This document shows positions 1 through 13,200 of a DNA stretch of 64,000 bases, piece by piece. Numbering within the stretch: position 1 is the first letter of the stretch; every line of letters starts with the position of its first letter. Below the pieces are notes generated by a model that saw only the letters and a list, made by a program, of their open reading frames with translations, searched no databases and was not told the DNA's origin. Made by a program: the position numbers and the translations under genes. The DNA comes from an uncultured Clostridia bacterium (GTDB taxonomy: Bacteria > Bacillota > Clostridia > UBA1381). The DNA lies in contig CANQDD010000042.1 of the NCBI GenBank assembly GCA_947591315.1, positions 62,001-126,000 of the forward strand, written 5' to 3'.

Positions 1-130
1 TTCGGAATCCGTATCCGTCACATCCGCGTCTGTAACCGTCGTGGTTGTGGTTGTTGTCTTTGTTCTGTCGTCCCCTACTGTCGTTTCAACCTCTGTATTG
101 GTTGTGGTTGTAGTCGTTTTTTCGTAATTG
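1..130 (-). repeat. Thr-rich spacer at the window edge
   Basis: Residues read KTTTTTTNTEVETTVGDDRT then KTTTTTTTVTDADVTDTDSE. It follows the NHVII strand of a blade, the same sub-position at which the Pro-Glu spacer of unit 4 lies (after HSAAL), where the next blade resumes. It may therefore be an internal spacer and not the start of a C-terminal stalk. Confidence 0.7.
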
Positions 131-1290
131 TATGTATTGATTATAACGTGGTTCGGGCCTAACGCGGCGTTTACGATACCCTTCATCGCGCCCGTTGTAT
201 GGCTGCCGTCGCCGTCGAGCACAGGGAGAGCTATCGTTCTGTTGTACGCCGCCATATCCACGTTGTTCTGCGCGTTCCAAATTTCGCCGTTACCTAACTG
301 ACCGTTGTCGTTGCTGCCCGCGATATACATTGTACCGTCGCGTCTTACAACGGCTATGTTTTTCTCGCCTATCACAACGTCAACCGCGTCGTCGATACCG
401 TACATTCTTACCGGTCTTGCGCTGCTTGAGCTCTGTTCAAGCTCCGTAAGCTCGTCTTTTCCTATACCAAGCTGTCCGTAACGGTTTGAACCCCATACGT
501 ATACGTTGCCGTTCTCCGTAATCGCCGCAGCCGTCGAGCCGGAAGCGAATACCTTTACAATCTTGCCCGTCGCATCCGAACCGAGTATACGTACTCCGTC
601 GTCAAGCTTCGCGGTGCTGTCAGCCTTTGTATCGGCGTTCACTGGGTTGGAAGCCACGTCGCGCGCGTACTGCGGGCCGGAGAGATTACGTCCTACGGTC
701 GAGTTTCTGCCAAGCTGACCTATACCCGCGTCGTTGCGTCCCCATGACCATACGTGACCGTCCTTATCGGCTGCGATTACGAAGTTGTCGCCCGCAGCTA
801 CGGATACAATGCCGCTGAGCGGCTTGCCGCCTACCTTAAGCTGTCCCGCGCCGTCTATTACCGGTGCGTTTATCGTCTTTGTATTTGTAGATACCCCGAG
901 CTGTCCCTTTGCGTTGTCTCCCCAGAGATATACGTATCCGCCGCTCGTGAGAGCCGCCGTGAACTGACCGCCCGTCACAATCATCGGCTGTACCGCCGTG
1001 TCGAGGTTGGACGTTTCGGGCAGCACGTTTACATCGAACAGCGCGTACTTATCGCTGTCCGTCTTTGATACAATAATTCTCGTCGAGCCGACAGCCGTGT
1101 ATGTGAGATCGCCCTCGCTCGTTATCTGTGCCACAGACGGATTGATTGAAGCCGCGTGGAACTGAGCGGTGGTATCATGCTTCTTGAACGCATTGAATAC
1201 GTCGTACGAGAAGCTGACCTTACCCCTTGACGTTCTCTCGAAGTAAGTTTCGTTGTCAATAAGGTTGAGCTTCGTCTTTATCGCGTTGTC
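1..1290 (-). repeat. Unit 32: Ig-like domain + at least 4 RCC1 blades, cut by the window edge
   Basis: Ig-like part 1010-1290 (AQFHAASINPSVAQITSEGD). Blades lie near 925, 745, 493 and 315. The fourth blade strand NAALGPNHVIINTYNYE leads into a Thr-rich spacer at the edge. Three more blades would be expected beyond base 1. Confidence 0.8.
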
Positions 1291-4200
1291 GCTGCCTATA
1301 ACCGTTCCATCTTCGCCCGTTACGTTGATAACGCCCGAGTATACATCCACAAGCTCCGAGCTGCTTGTAAGCGTCGCGTCGCCGAGCTGTCCGCGCGAGT
1401 TGGAGCCGACGGTCTTTATCTCACCTTTCGTTGTGATAAATCCTGACATAGAGCCGTTCGCGCTTACCGCCGCCGCGAGTATATCGCTTACGCCGTCAAT
1501 CTGCTTGATTTCGGGTACATTCGGCTCGTCCGCGGCAAGCTTGCCGCCGCTGTTAGAGCCGACAGCCATAATCGAGCCGTCCTTCTGAACGAATATCGCC
1601 GCGTCGCCGTTCGTTACGTCTATCGTATTTTTGAGTATATCAAGCTTAGCGGGTGCGTACGATGCCGCCTCGCCTTCCGCCGGTGCGTTTACAGGTACCA
1701 AGCCGCTTTCGGTATTACCCCAAGCGTAGTACGCCGTATCGGTCGTGCCATGCGTTGTTGTGAGAGCGACCGCGTTGCCTTCACCCGCCGTTACCTCAAG
1801 GGCGTGAACGCTGTTTTCAAAATCCTTGCCTCTCACTACAGCCTGACCTGTTATCGTGTCGACCGTACCGTCCGCATATTCATGATTTCTGTTTGAACCC
1901 CAGGCTATTATCTTACCCGTTTCCTGAACGCCGTAGCTTGTAGCGTAGTTTTCACCGCTGCCCGCTGAAATCGACGTCACTCTCGATACGGAGGATATAG
2001 TCGGAACGGTTATTACTCTTGTGTTTGTATTATTTACCTGATGATAGAGGTTTGAACCCCATGCGAACACGTCGCCGCCGTTTGTAAGAGCCAGTGCGTA
2101 GCTGTTGCCCGCACTGCCGCCCGCGGAGATCGATCTGATTACTCCGCGTACGCCGCTCTCGTCGGTGCCGTCCGCGAAGAAGTCGAGCTTCGTCGGTACT
2201 TCAACGATTACCTCGTCCTTCGGATCTTCCGTGTCCACCGTCGGGCTCTTGCCCTCGCCGGGCGTTACGATTACGCGTACGTATGTTATTTTCTCATTGC
2301 CGCTGCCGTCCGTTGACGTTATCTTAATGAACGCCTTGCCGGACTTAACGCCCGTTACCTCGCCGTCCGCGGTTACAGACGCGATTGAGGCGTTAGTGCT
2401 TTCGTAGGTCTTTGTCACGGCGTCCGCAATGTATACGCCAATCGTCTGCTTCGCGCCCTTATCCACGGTCATCTCGTTGCCGTACATTCCAAGTCCGTTA
2501 CCGAGCTGACCTACGTTGTTGCGTCCCCATGTGTAGAGGTTGCCGTTTGTATCGACAGCCATAGAGAAGTCTGCGCCGGCGGCAATCTTGCTGAATTTGA
2601 TCTCTTTACCGTCCTTATCCTTTACGCTTACTCTCTGCGGCTTCATATCTATGCTGCCGACTCTTCCGAGTCCCAGACCGAGCTGTCCGTACGTGTTGTC
2701 GCCCCATGCGTACATCTCGCCGTTTGCGCGGAGCGCGAGCATGAAGTTCTCGCCCGCCGCAATCTGCGGATATGTCACGTACTGTTCGTCGGGATAGAGG
2801 TATGTATCGTCATCTTGCTTACCCATTGCCTCGCTGTCGTCGGGCAGAGCGTATACGTGAACGTACATTGTCTTTGACGCGCCGTTTGCGTTCGTCTCAA
2901 CCTTTATGTACGTGTCGCCTATTCCTTGCGCCGTTACAACACCGCTTTCGTCTACCGATGCGATAGACGGGTCAAGCGAGGTGAATGTGTTTGTCGCTTT
3001 CGTATCAGCGTTTCTGTAGAGGTTGAAGCCTTGCATAGCCTTAACCTTTATAGGCTCTGACTGCGCGAGATGTCTGAGTGTCATTTCACTGCCGTTTTCA
3101 AGCTCGACAACAAGATCCGCGCCCACGAGCGAGGCTTCCGGATAATCCGCCGTTACATCCTGATACGAGAGCTGACCCTTGTCGTTCTTACCGAACGCCC
3201 AGACGTCGCCGAATCTGTTGGCGTATGCCGAATATTCTCCGCCCACGGAGGAGGACATGCTTATTATGTTGTTCGCGTTCGCCTGATAACCCTTTAACGG
3301 ATCAAGTCTGTCATTCGGGTCCGCGTCGGCGCTCGTCTTTTCGCCGAGATTTGCTGTGTTCTGGATAACCTTCCTGTTATCCGACAGCGGCTGGGTATCG
3401 CTTGTCACAGTGCCGATACCGAGCTGTCCGCTCGACGCGAGACCGCCCATTACCGCCGTGTCCTTCGTTACGGCGAATATGCTTCTGCCGCCGCCTGCCG
3501 CGAGTACATCCGAAACGCTCGCCTGTCTCGTCGGCGATGTGAGCGTAGGCGGAATAGCGCCGAACTCACCGTTGTCGTTCGCGCCCCATGCCCATACGCT
3601 GCCTGTCTTATCCTTATCTATACGTGAGAGCTGGTCGATGTTGTATACTATCGCTATGGTGTTCTCGTCACCCGCGCCGATTGTCATTGCGCGGTACTCA
3701 AGCTCTGCCTTACCCGTTCTGTAGTCCTCAGTATCCTCATAGTCGCTGATACCGTACTCGTATCTGTTGCCCTTGCCGACGGAGAATACAGAGCCGTCCA
3801 TACGCAGTATGTGCGACGTCGCGCCCTGACCTATCGCAAGCTGAGCGCCGTTGTCGGCTACTCTTACGGGTTCATTGTATGACGCCTGATGCACGGCGTT
3901 GATCTGGTTCCATGCATTGTCGCCCGTGCCGTATACAACGCCGTTCTTTGCGAGGAACAGCGAGAAGCCTTCATCATTCGTAAGACCGCCCGTCGCTATA
4001 TCCACAATGTCCGCAATATATCCGTCAGCCGTAGCCTGCATACCGCTGTGTACGCGTTCGGGAACGCTTATCTTATCAGCCTTGCCTTCACCCAGACCGA
4101 GCTGTCCCTTATCGTTGCGTCCCCACGCCCATACATTACCGTTTGTATCTATCGCGAGTACGCTGTGTCCGCCCGCGGCGAGCTTCGTGATCTTAACTTC

Positions 4201-7200
4201 ACTGCCGCCGTCAGTTATCTCTACCTGCTGCGGGTACAGAGCCGTGCCGAATATCGCGCCGTTACCGAGCTGTCCGTACTCGTTTGAACCCCATGCCCAT
4301 ACCGTTCCGTTCGGTTTCAGAGCGTAGGTGGTGTTCGCGCCCGTTACAACCTGCGGGTATGCGACGTTGTTCGCCTCTGCGTCAGCCGCGTTACTGAATA
4401 AGCCGGTGTTTATAAGATCCTCGTCGCTCGGACGTACCTCAACCCTGAACGTGCCTACGGTCTGAGCGTCGTCCTTCAGCGATACGATTACATAAGTCGT
4501 ACCGATTTCCTCAGCCGTCAGCGTCGCCTGTCTTCTGCCCTCGGCGCTGAAGTTGCCTTCATAACTTATAGAAATTATTTCATTATTCGGAACAATATTT
4601 CCGTTTTCATCGGAGGAGCTGTTCCACGTCTGCCAGATAAGATCGTATTCATCCGACGACGAGCCGCCCGCGCCTTCAAGGAGGTTGAAGGACGCTATCG
4701 GCGGATTGGTGATGTCGAGCGTGTCGCCGACCTTCATCGAATACGTCATCTCGTCAAACTTGAAGTACGATACGCCCGTGCGTACCGGCGTGTATCTGGT
4801 TGTGAAGGTGTTGTCGCCGAGCAGTCCCGTAGCGTTCTCACCGTACGACCATACCGCGCCGTTATTCGTTACAACAACCGAGCGCTCGCCTATGATGTTA
4901 TCGGAAGCGGTCGGGTACTGGCTGCTGAATATGCCGTTCGAGGCAATCATTACATTCTTTATGCCGCCGCTTATATCCGACTTACCGGCGCGTACTCGGT
5001 CTATACCCATGATTACGCTGCCGTCGGTCTTATAGTATTCATCCTGTTCTACTTGGTCAAAGCCGCCATCGTCATTTGGCACGTCTACCGTAATCTGCTT
5101 GCCGGTCTTTATGAGATCTCTGCCGAGCGGCGAGCCGTAGCTGCCGGCAGCCCAAAGGTTGCCTCTTTCGCTGCGGTCAAGCACGGTTTCTGTCGTTTCG
5201 TCATAATCCCTTGTCTTGCTTCCGCCGTCCTGATAGAACATCTGAACGTATGTGGAGATGTCGCCGCCGAGCGGGAACGAGTCAACCGGAGTTGTCTCAA
5301 AAGCACTCGTCTCGTCATTCCAATCGCCGTGCCACGAGAAGTTGTATGCCTTTTCGGGGAGCGTGTAATCGGCGTTATGATGTACCGAATCGTCCATATC
5401 CGCGCCGTAACCGAGCTGACCTTTCGTGAGGTCGCCCCACATGTCAACGTCGCCGTTTATAAGTATCGCGCCGATGTTGTCCGTACCCGCGAACGCCGCA
5501 AGCGCTCTTTCCTTCAGGAGTGCGCGGCTCGGCAAGGTCGACGTGAGGTTAAGCTCTTCGCCGCCTATACCGTAAACGCCTCTTTCGTTGCTGCCCCATG
5601 ATATAATCTGACCGTCACGCTTTAAGAGATGCATCGACTTGCCTATCTTATCGGCAACAAGCTTATAGCCGCCCTGCATAATGGTGTTTGCCGACGTGAT
5701 ATTTCTCGGCAGGAGGATTCGGCTGGTCGCCGAAGCCTGCGGCGATACAACCTTCTTTGTGTTGCTGCCCCAGCCGTAGATATTACCGTCTATATCGAGC
5801 GCGAACGAATACTGCGTCGTCGTTGTGGTGGCTCGTGAGCCTACGCCCGCCGCGGCAATGTCTATAATTCTTGAACCCATGGTATCGCTCGTAAGACTGT
5901 CTCCGAGGTAGTGCTCCTGACCGTTGACAAGTCTCGTCGTGCCGTATACCTTAACGGCGTATCTCTGGATATTGTAGTCGCCTTCGGAAGCGTTGCCGAG
6001 AGCGCCGTTGAAGCCTGTGCCCCAAGCGTATACGTGACCGTCGCTTGTAAGAGCGAGGTTGTGGTTGCCGCCCGAAGCAATCTTTATTACATTCGTGAGA
6101 GCCGTCGGACTTGAGGTCGGTGTTTCACGCTTCAATACCTGAACAGGCTCTGTCGTGTTCTTTGAAGTTCCGTTGCCGAGCTGACCGTAAGCGTTGTCGC
6201 CCCACGCCCAAACCGTACCGTCGGACTTAAGCGCTATAGCGTGCTTTTCGCCTATCGCGGTCATCGGCATTACGTTGCTGCTGTCCTCACCCGCGGGGAT
6301 AACGTTCAGCTTAATTACACCCACGTTCTTGCGTGAGTCGCGCGCGATGAGGTATGTTACACCCGTCTTTTCTCCCACGTGGAGCAAGCCGTGCGCGGCG
6401 CCGTTGACGGCGCTGTTCTTCGTGCCGTTCTCGCCCTGATACATTCCCGTGTCTTCACCGTCGAACCACGCAACGTCATGGTTGACAGATTCAAAGGTGA
6501 GCTGCTGCGGCTTGTACGCCGAGCTGCCGAACAGGGTAAATCCTACGATACCTACAACCGAACCGATGTCGAACTGAACCGTATCGCCCTGTCTTACAGC
6601 CGTTTCGATAACGCCGTCAAGCGCGCCGCCCTTGCGGAGAATGGTGTCATAGTAGAACTTAACGTCGTTCTCCTGATCGTTGCGCGTAATCTTAGCCTCG
6701 GAGAAGTCGAGATAGTTGCCGCCGCCGTCCATGAGAACGGAAGCCGGATACGAGCGGTTCTCCTGAGTACCGTCGCCTATCTGACCTTGAACGTTTGAAC
6801 CCCATGTGAATATCTTACCTTCATTATTGAAGATAACCGCGTCCGCGCCGGACGACGATACAGCCATAGCTATCGCGTCCGTAAACGATGCCTCCGTATC
6901 GAGCGGCTTGCTTTCGCCCGCCTTGAGGAGGTGCTCGCCCGTGTACTTCGCGTCTATGTTAGGATCATGTATACCGAGCATACCAACGCCTTCGTTATGC
7001 GCCGTACCCTCAACAGAATTTCTGTTGTCACCGAGTACGTGCACATTGCCGTTGTCATACGTCACATAACCCGTGTTGCCTACGGCAATCGACGTCGGTC
7101 TTATATCGTCCTTATCAACGCTGCCGTCGTATCTGTTGAACCAGTACGACGGAGTCGGATCGTATACGGTTGTCTCAAACTTAGCCGCATTGGTCTCCTC

Positions 7201-10200
7201 GTCCACCGACGTTTCCATACCGAGCTGGTTATACGTGTTGATGCCCCAGCCGTAGACGGTCTGCGACGTTATCAATTCTCCCGTATCCTCCGTCTTTGCC
7301 GGACGGCCGCCCGTGGACAGAGCCATTACGCTGTGCGCGCCGACAGCCATCGTGACAAACTTTTCGTTCGTCGCGCTGTACGTGAGCTTATTCGTGTCGG
7401 CGTATGCGAGACCGCTGCCCTCGTACTCTGATGAGCCGAAGCTGCCGAATACATTCTCACCCCACGAGATGATATCGCCGCCCTTTGTGAGAATATAGCT
7501 TGTATTCTTGTCCGCGAATATTGCCGCGGGTTTTATCTTTTCGTCTATAAATACCTTCTGCGGTCTTGCTATGTCAACGACCGTACCAGGTCCGAGCTGC
7601 TGCTCGGTGCCGCGTCCGAACGCGTAGATCGTGCCCGAAGCGGTGAGAAGCAGCGTGTGGCTTGTGCCGACCGCTATGTCTATTACACCCTCGATACCGT
7701 CAACATGCGTCGGCGTGTTGACCTGACTGGTGCCTGCGCCGGAGCCGATACCAAGCTGACCGTGGTCGTTAAGTCCCCATGTATATACGTTGCCGTCGGT
7801 CGTGAGCGCTACCATGAAGCTGTCGCCCACGAGCGCTTTTCTTATACCGCTGCTTATTGCTATTGTCGGTGTTGTTGAGAACTTAATCTCGGTCGTGCCT
7901 ATACCAAGCTGACCGTGAGCGTTATCGCCCCAGGTGTAGAGTATACCGCTGTCTGTTACGGCAGCCATTGCGGCATGAGTGGTATCGCCGCCCGTCGATA
8001 CGGACGGAGCAACTATGCTGTCCTTCTGTACCACAACGTCGTTTCTGCCGTCGTACTGAACATCCATCGGCAGTACGTTGATTCTTATTATACCCTTCGC
8101 GTTGCTGCCGCCCTTGTCGCTGCCGGCGTTTACAACAACGTAAGTCGTGCCTACAGATATGGGACTGTCCATATGCTCCGTAGGTCTTATGTGTATTCTG
8201 CCCGCACCGTCTGTAAATACCGTTACGAGGTCGGGGTTGAGCGACCATACCTCTCCCGCCTCTCTGTAGCGGAAGTGGCTCTGAATGAGGTTGAAGCTGT
8301 GCTGTGAATCGACTATCATATTGTTGATATCGTAGTCGAGTACGAGCTTTTCGCTTCTCAAGAGGTCAACCTCGTACGGAAGCACGTTGTAACCGTCCGC
8401 GTCCTTATAAACGCGTATCGGATTTTCCTCATCGTAGGTGTTGTAATTATCCTCCGTTACGCTGTCCGCATATCTCTTTACAACGTAACCGTCGGTTATG
8501 TCTACCGTGTCAATAGTCTTGCCCATACCGACGAGAACAGGTCTGTCCTCGGTGTTGTTTGTGGACGTGCCGAGCTGTTTATCATCGTTTATACCTATGG
8601 CGTATACGTCACCGTTAGATCTTACGAGGAAGCTGAGGTCACCGCCGGCTACAACCCAAATCGTGTCGGCTGCTATCTTCTCAACGGACTCGCGCTCGCC
8701 GCCGAACAAGTCTACAGCAACGTAATTCTCATTGTCAATCAGCGGTACGGCTGTATCGTTATCCTCACTGTGGTCCTTATTGTTGAGGTTCATACCCCAT
8801 GTAAGGACGTTGACCTTATCCTTATTTTCGGGTTCGACAGTCTGCTCCTCCGTGTCAATGAGAAGGAGTGCGTTCATGTGGTTCTCACCCACCGCAATCT
8901 GTCTTACCTCGTCAAGCTGCTTTCCGTTGTACATAACAGCCTTCGGAAGCGGGATATAATCCGCGTCGCTGCCCGTACCGGTCTGACGATGGCGGTTATC
9001 GCCCCACGCCCACGCGGTCATGTCGGTCTTTATCGCGGCGGAGCTGTTGTAACCCGCCGAAATCTTCTCTACGTCATTTATGTACGTCATTACGGGCGCA
9101 ACTCTGTAGTTCTCAATCGACTGCTCGGACGTGGTTTCGCCGTACGGCAGCGGTTTACCGTCATTGCCGTCAACGGTGTACTTCGTCCAGCTAAGCTCGT
9201 CGCCGTCGGTAATTTCACCGAGCTGTCCGTATCTGTTATCACCCCACGCCCATACGCTGCCGTTCTTGTCGAGCGCGAGCATGTGGTTAGCGCCTGCCGC
9301 AATGTCAACAATATCCTCAAGATATGTCGTCATGCTGCGGCTTAAGCCCTTCTTAACTCTCTGCGGAGCAAAGCTTGTATCGGTGGTTGTTTCTATACCG
9401 AGCTGTCCGTATGTATTGTCGCCCCACGTCCATACGTAGCCGCGCTCGTCGAGCGCTGCGGTGAAGCTCTCGCCCGCCGCAATGTCAACGATACCGCTGA
9501 GGTACTCGCCTTCGCCGCCCGTTGTAACAAGCGTCGGAAGAAGTCTTCTGGGATATCCGCCGAGCTGGTTATTTGTACCGTCGCCCCATACGTATACCTT
9601 GCCGTCCTCGGACAGCGCCACGCTGTGGCTCTTGCCCTGCGCCACCTTAATAATACCGGTGAGATAACCGTCGCCTGACGAGCTTCTAACCTGTATCGGC
9701 GCGGATGCGGAGGTATTCTGACTGCCGGCGCCGTTACCGAGCTGTCCGTAGGTGTTATCGCCCCACGTCCATACCGTACCGTCCGCCATAAGCGCGATGG
9801 TGTTTATACCGTTCGTCGATACCATCGGCGAAGTGAATATATCTGTGTCAAATTCCACATCATTTCTCTTTGAGCCTCTGAACTGCAGCTCAAAGGTCTG
9901 AGAGATGTTTCTCGTTCTGTCTCTTATAATAAGCGTCGTTACCGCGTATCTTCTGTCAATAGCCTTCTGCGTCGGCGTTACGAGCCAGTTATCCGATACC
10001 GTGAACAGCGTCGGATCAGCCGATACCATGTAAATATCCTCTACCTGGAACGTATCGGTGTCGCTGTCCGCGATCGCGTTGAGATAATAACGAAGCTCGC
10101 TGTATACCGCGCTCTTGTCAAGCGCGAACTGCTGCGGTTTGCCGTTCTCGTTATTCGTAAGAGTAATCGTTCTCGGCAATACGTCCTCACTCGAGTAATT

Positions 10201-13200
10201 CGGTATCTCGGAGGTGTCTACCAAATTGGCGTTGCCGAACAGTACGAAGCTGTCATCGATCGAAGTCGTGTCCTCCTCCTCTTCGGAGAACGCCTTGTCT
10301 ATCCTTACCTTACCGCTTGCCGACATGAGGCTGAAGGTCGGGAATTCCTCGGTCGTTACGACCTCGCTCTTATCGTCGCTGTCATACGTTATAATCGACG
10401 CGTTCTTTATTACGAGCTTTGAATTTGCTCCCGAAGCTACCGGCACAAGCTGCTCATCAAAGGTACTGTTGCCTATCTGACCTAAGTCGTTTCTGCCCCA
10501 CGAGTAAACGTTGCCGTCATCGGAAAGCGCCGACGCAAATCCCTCTCCGAGCGATACCGACATAATATCAACCATATCGCTCTGCATTACGGGATAATAG
10601 CTGTCGTATTTCGGCAGCGCTTCCTCACTCTGATCCTGCGTGGAAGCCGTGCCAAGCTGACCGTTATCATTTCTGCCCCATACGTATACTCTGCCGTTCT
10701 TTCCGAGCGCCATAGCGTTATTTCTCGACGCGGAAATCACGCCTCCGGAAATATCCGCAGACTGCTCTGACGGCAGCTTCAGGTTCGTAAGATAACCGTC
10801 GCCGGTGATACCCTTAACCTGTACCGCTTTTGCTATATAATCGGACGTGCCGCCCTGACCAAGCTGTCCGTACGTGTTCGCGCCCCACGCCCACAGATTG
10901 CCGTTTCTGTCGAGCGCGAGCGAGAAGTCGCCGTAGGACGCGACAGCTACCGCGTCGGTAATATTGCTGCCGTCCTGCTTCTGAACGCGTACCGCGACAC
11001 GCTTTGAGGTGATCGGCACTGTATACGGCTCGCCCTGGTCGTCCAGCTTTGTTTCGGTCATGCCGATACCAAGCTGTCCGTTGTTGTTGCGTCCCCACGT
11101 TACGACAGTGCCGTAAGTGTTGTCTGACGCGTCGTTCAGTATCGCAACTATATGGTTCGCGCCTGACGCGAAGTCCACAAAGTGCGACGACCGGTACTCA
11201 GCCGATACTATACGTCCGTTGGTTCCGTAATCTTCGTCGGACGGCGTCGTTACGGCAGACCCGTCCTGCGTCATTGTCCACTGGTAGCCAAGCTGATTGT
11301 ACGTGTTGTCGCCCCACGTGTAAATCATATTGCTGTCCGCGCCTTCTCTTGCGAGTACAGCCACATGATTTTCACCGAGCGCAACCTTATCGACAGCCAC
11401 AATATCTGCGCCGCTCTTGAAGAGCGCCGTTACCGGCGTCGGATATTCAAGTTTCGCTCCGCCGTCCACGCCGAGGATATTATTCTTATTATCGCCCCAT
11501 ACGTAGAGTATACCGTTGCTGTCCACAGCCGCCGACCTGTTGCCGTAAGCCGCTATATATTTAATCTTTGTCAGAACCGTCTTGTTCTGATCGTTCTGTC
11601 CTATACGAACCTGACGCGGTACGAATGAACCCTTATCCGCGCCCGATACGCCGTAGCCGAGCTGACCGTAGGTATTGTCGCCCCACGACCATACCGTTCC
11701 GTCCGTGCGGAGCACGAGCGTATGATTATCGCCCGATACGACCATGCCTCTCGTCTCCGAGGTTCCCGAAGCGTCGGTTACCTTTACGTCAAAGCTGAAG
11801 CTGCTGCCGAGAATATTGTCCGTAACGGTTATCGTAGCCGTACCCGTCTTGCCGTTTCCTGATACTTTGCCCGTCGAATCAACTGTTACAGCCGCAGGAT
11901 TGCTTGACGTGAACGTAAGTCTCTCGCCCGTCATTTCAAAGCCTGCTCTGTCGTATACGCCGACAGTGTCCACATACGCGTCGCCGAATATCTTATCGGG
12001 ATAAATCTGAAGCACGCGCGAGGACGGGTTAAGCTCTACCAAGGGATACTTCGTGAGCGGGTTAGCCATTACGAAGTGTACTTTGTCAAGCTCAGCCTGT
12101 TTAGCCGCGATTTCGTCAGCCGAATCGGACGGCATCGTTCTCTCTATTATATCCGCAACGTTTTCGTCGTTTTCCATTATATCCGCGTAAACGACGTTGA
12201 GATTGCGCTTTTCGGTTTCCTTATACAGTGACGGCGTATGGAGCGAAGCCGTCTGCGACTTTCTGTTCCATGTGTACGCGCTGCCGTCAGCCTTTGCGAC
12301 GTATACGCTGTTGCCGTATGTATACATTCTTACTATATCCGTAAGGTTGCCGTCTGCGTCGCCCGCGCTCTGACCTGCCGTCATAAGCTCGGGCGCGTTG
12401 AGACCGTCGCCCCATACGTATACCTTGCCGTCATCGGTAAGGGCAACACCGCCGTTTTCGGTGGCGGCTATCTGCTTAGCCTTTATCGGCTCGCCGTTCG
12501 ACATAATCTGAACCGGCATGTAGCTGTAGAGCAGCGACTTGCTGCCGAGGTTGCCGTAGGTATTGTTACCCCAAGCGTATACGCTGCCGTCGCTCGTCAT
12601 AGCCACAACGTGCGAATCACCGGCGCTTATCTGCGTTACCGTCACATTATCGTAGCTTATGGACGATGTTACCGGCGTCGTGCTTGCGGCTCTCGGTCTG
12701 TAACCGTTCTGACCGTTGGAGTTCGCGCCCCACGAATATACCTTGCCGTCGGAGGTGAGCACGACAACGAAACGGTTGCCGACGCTTACCTGTACAACCT
12801 TGTTTGTGTCAAGGCTGTTGCCTGTTACCTGTCCGGGTTCCGTTATATCGTTATTTACTTTTCTTCCCATCTGACCGAAGCCGTTTCCGCTCACCGTATC
12901 AAGGTTCCACGTCCATACCGTGCCGTCGTTTCTGAGCATTACCTGAACGTCTTTTCCGTCAAGATACGGCGATGAGAATACTCCTGTCTCCGCCTTCGGG
13001 CTGCCCTCGCGTCTTACGGATACCTTTACGAACGCCTCGCGCTTCGTCGTCTGCTCGACTATCTTAATGAGCGTCGTGCCGAAGCCGTTTGTCTTTGTGG
13101 CGTCGGGTATTATTACGCGTCCCGTAGACTCCTCAACGTCTATAACCGACGGATCGAGCGAATAATACTTAACGTCCGCGGTCTGCGCCGTGTGAACCGT

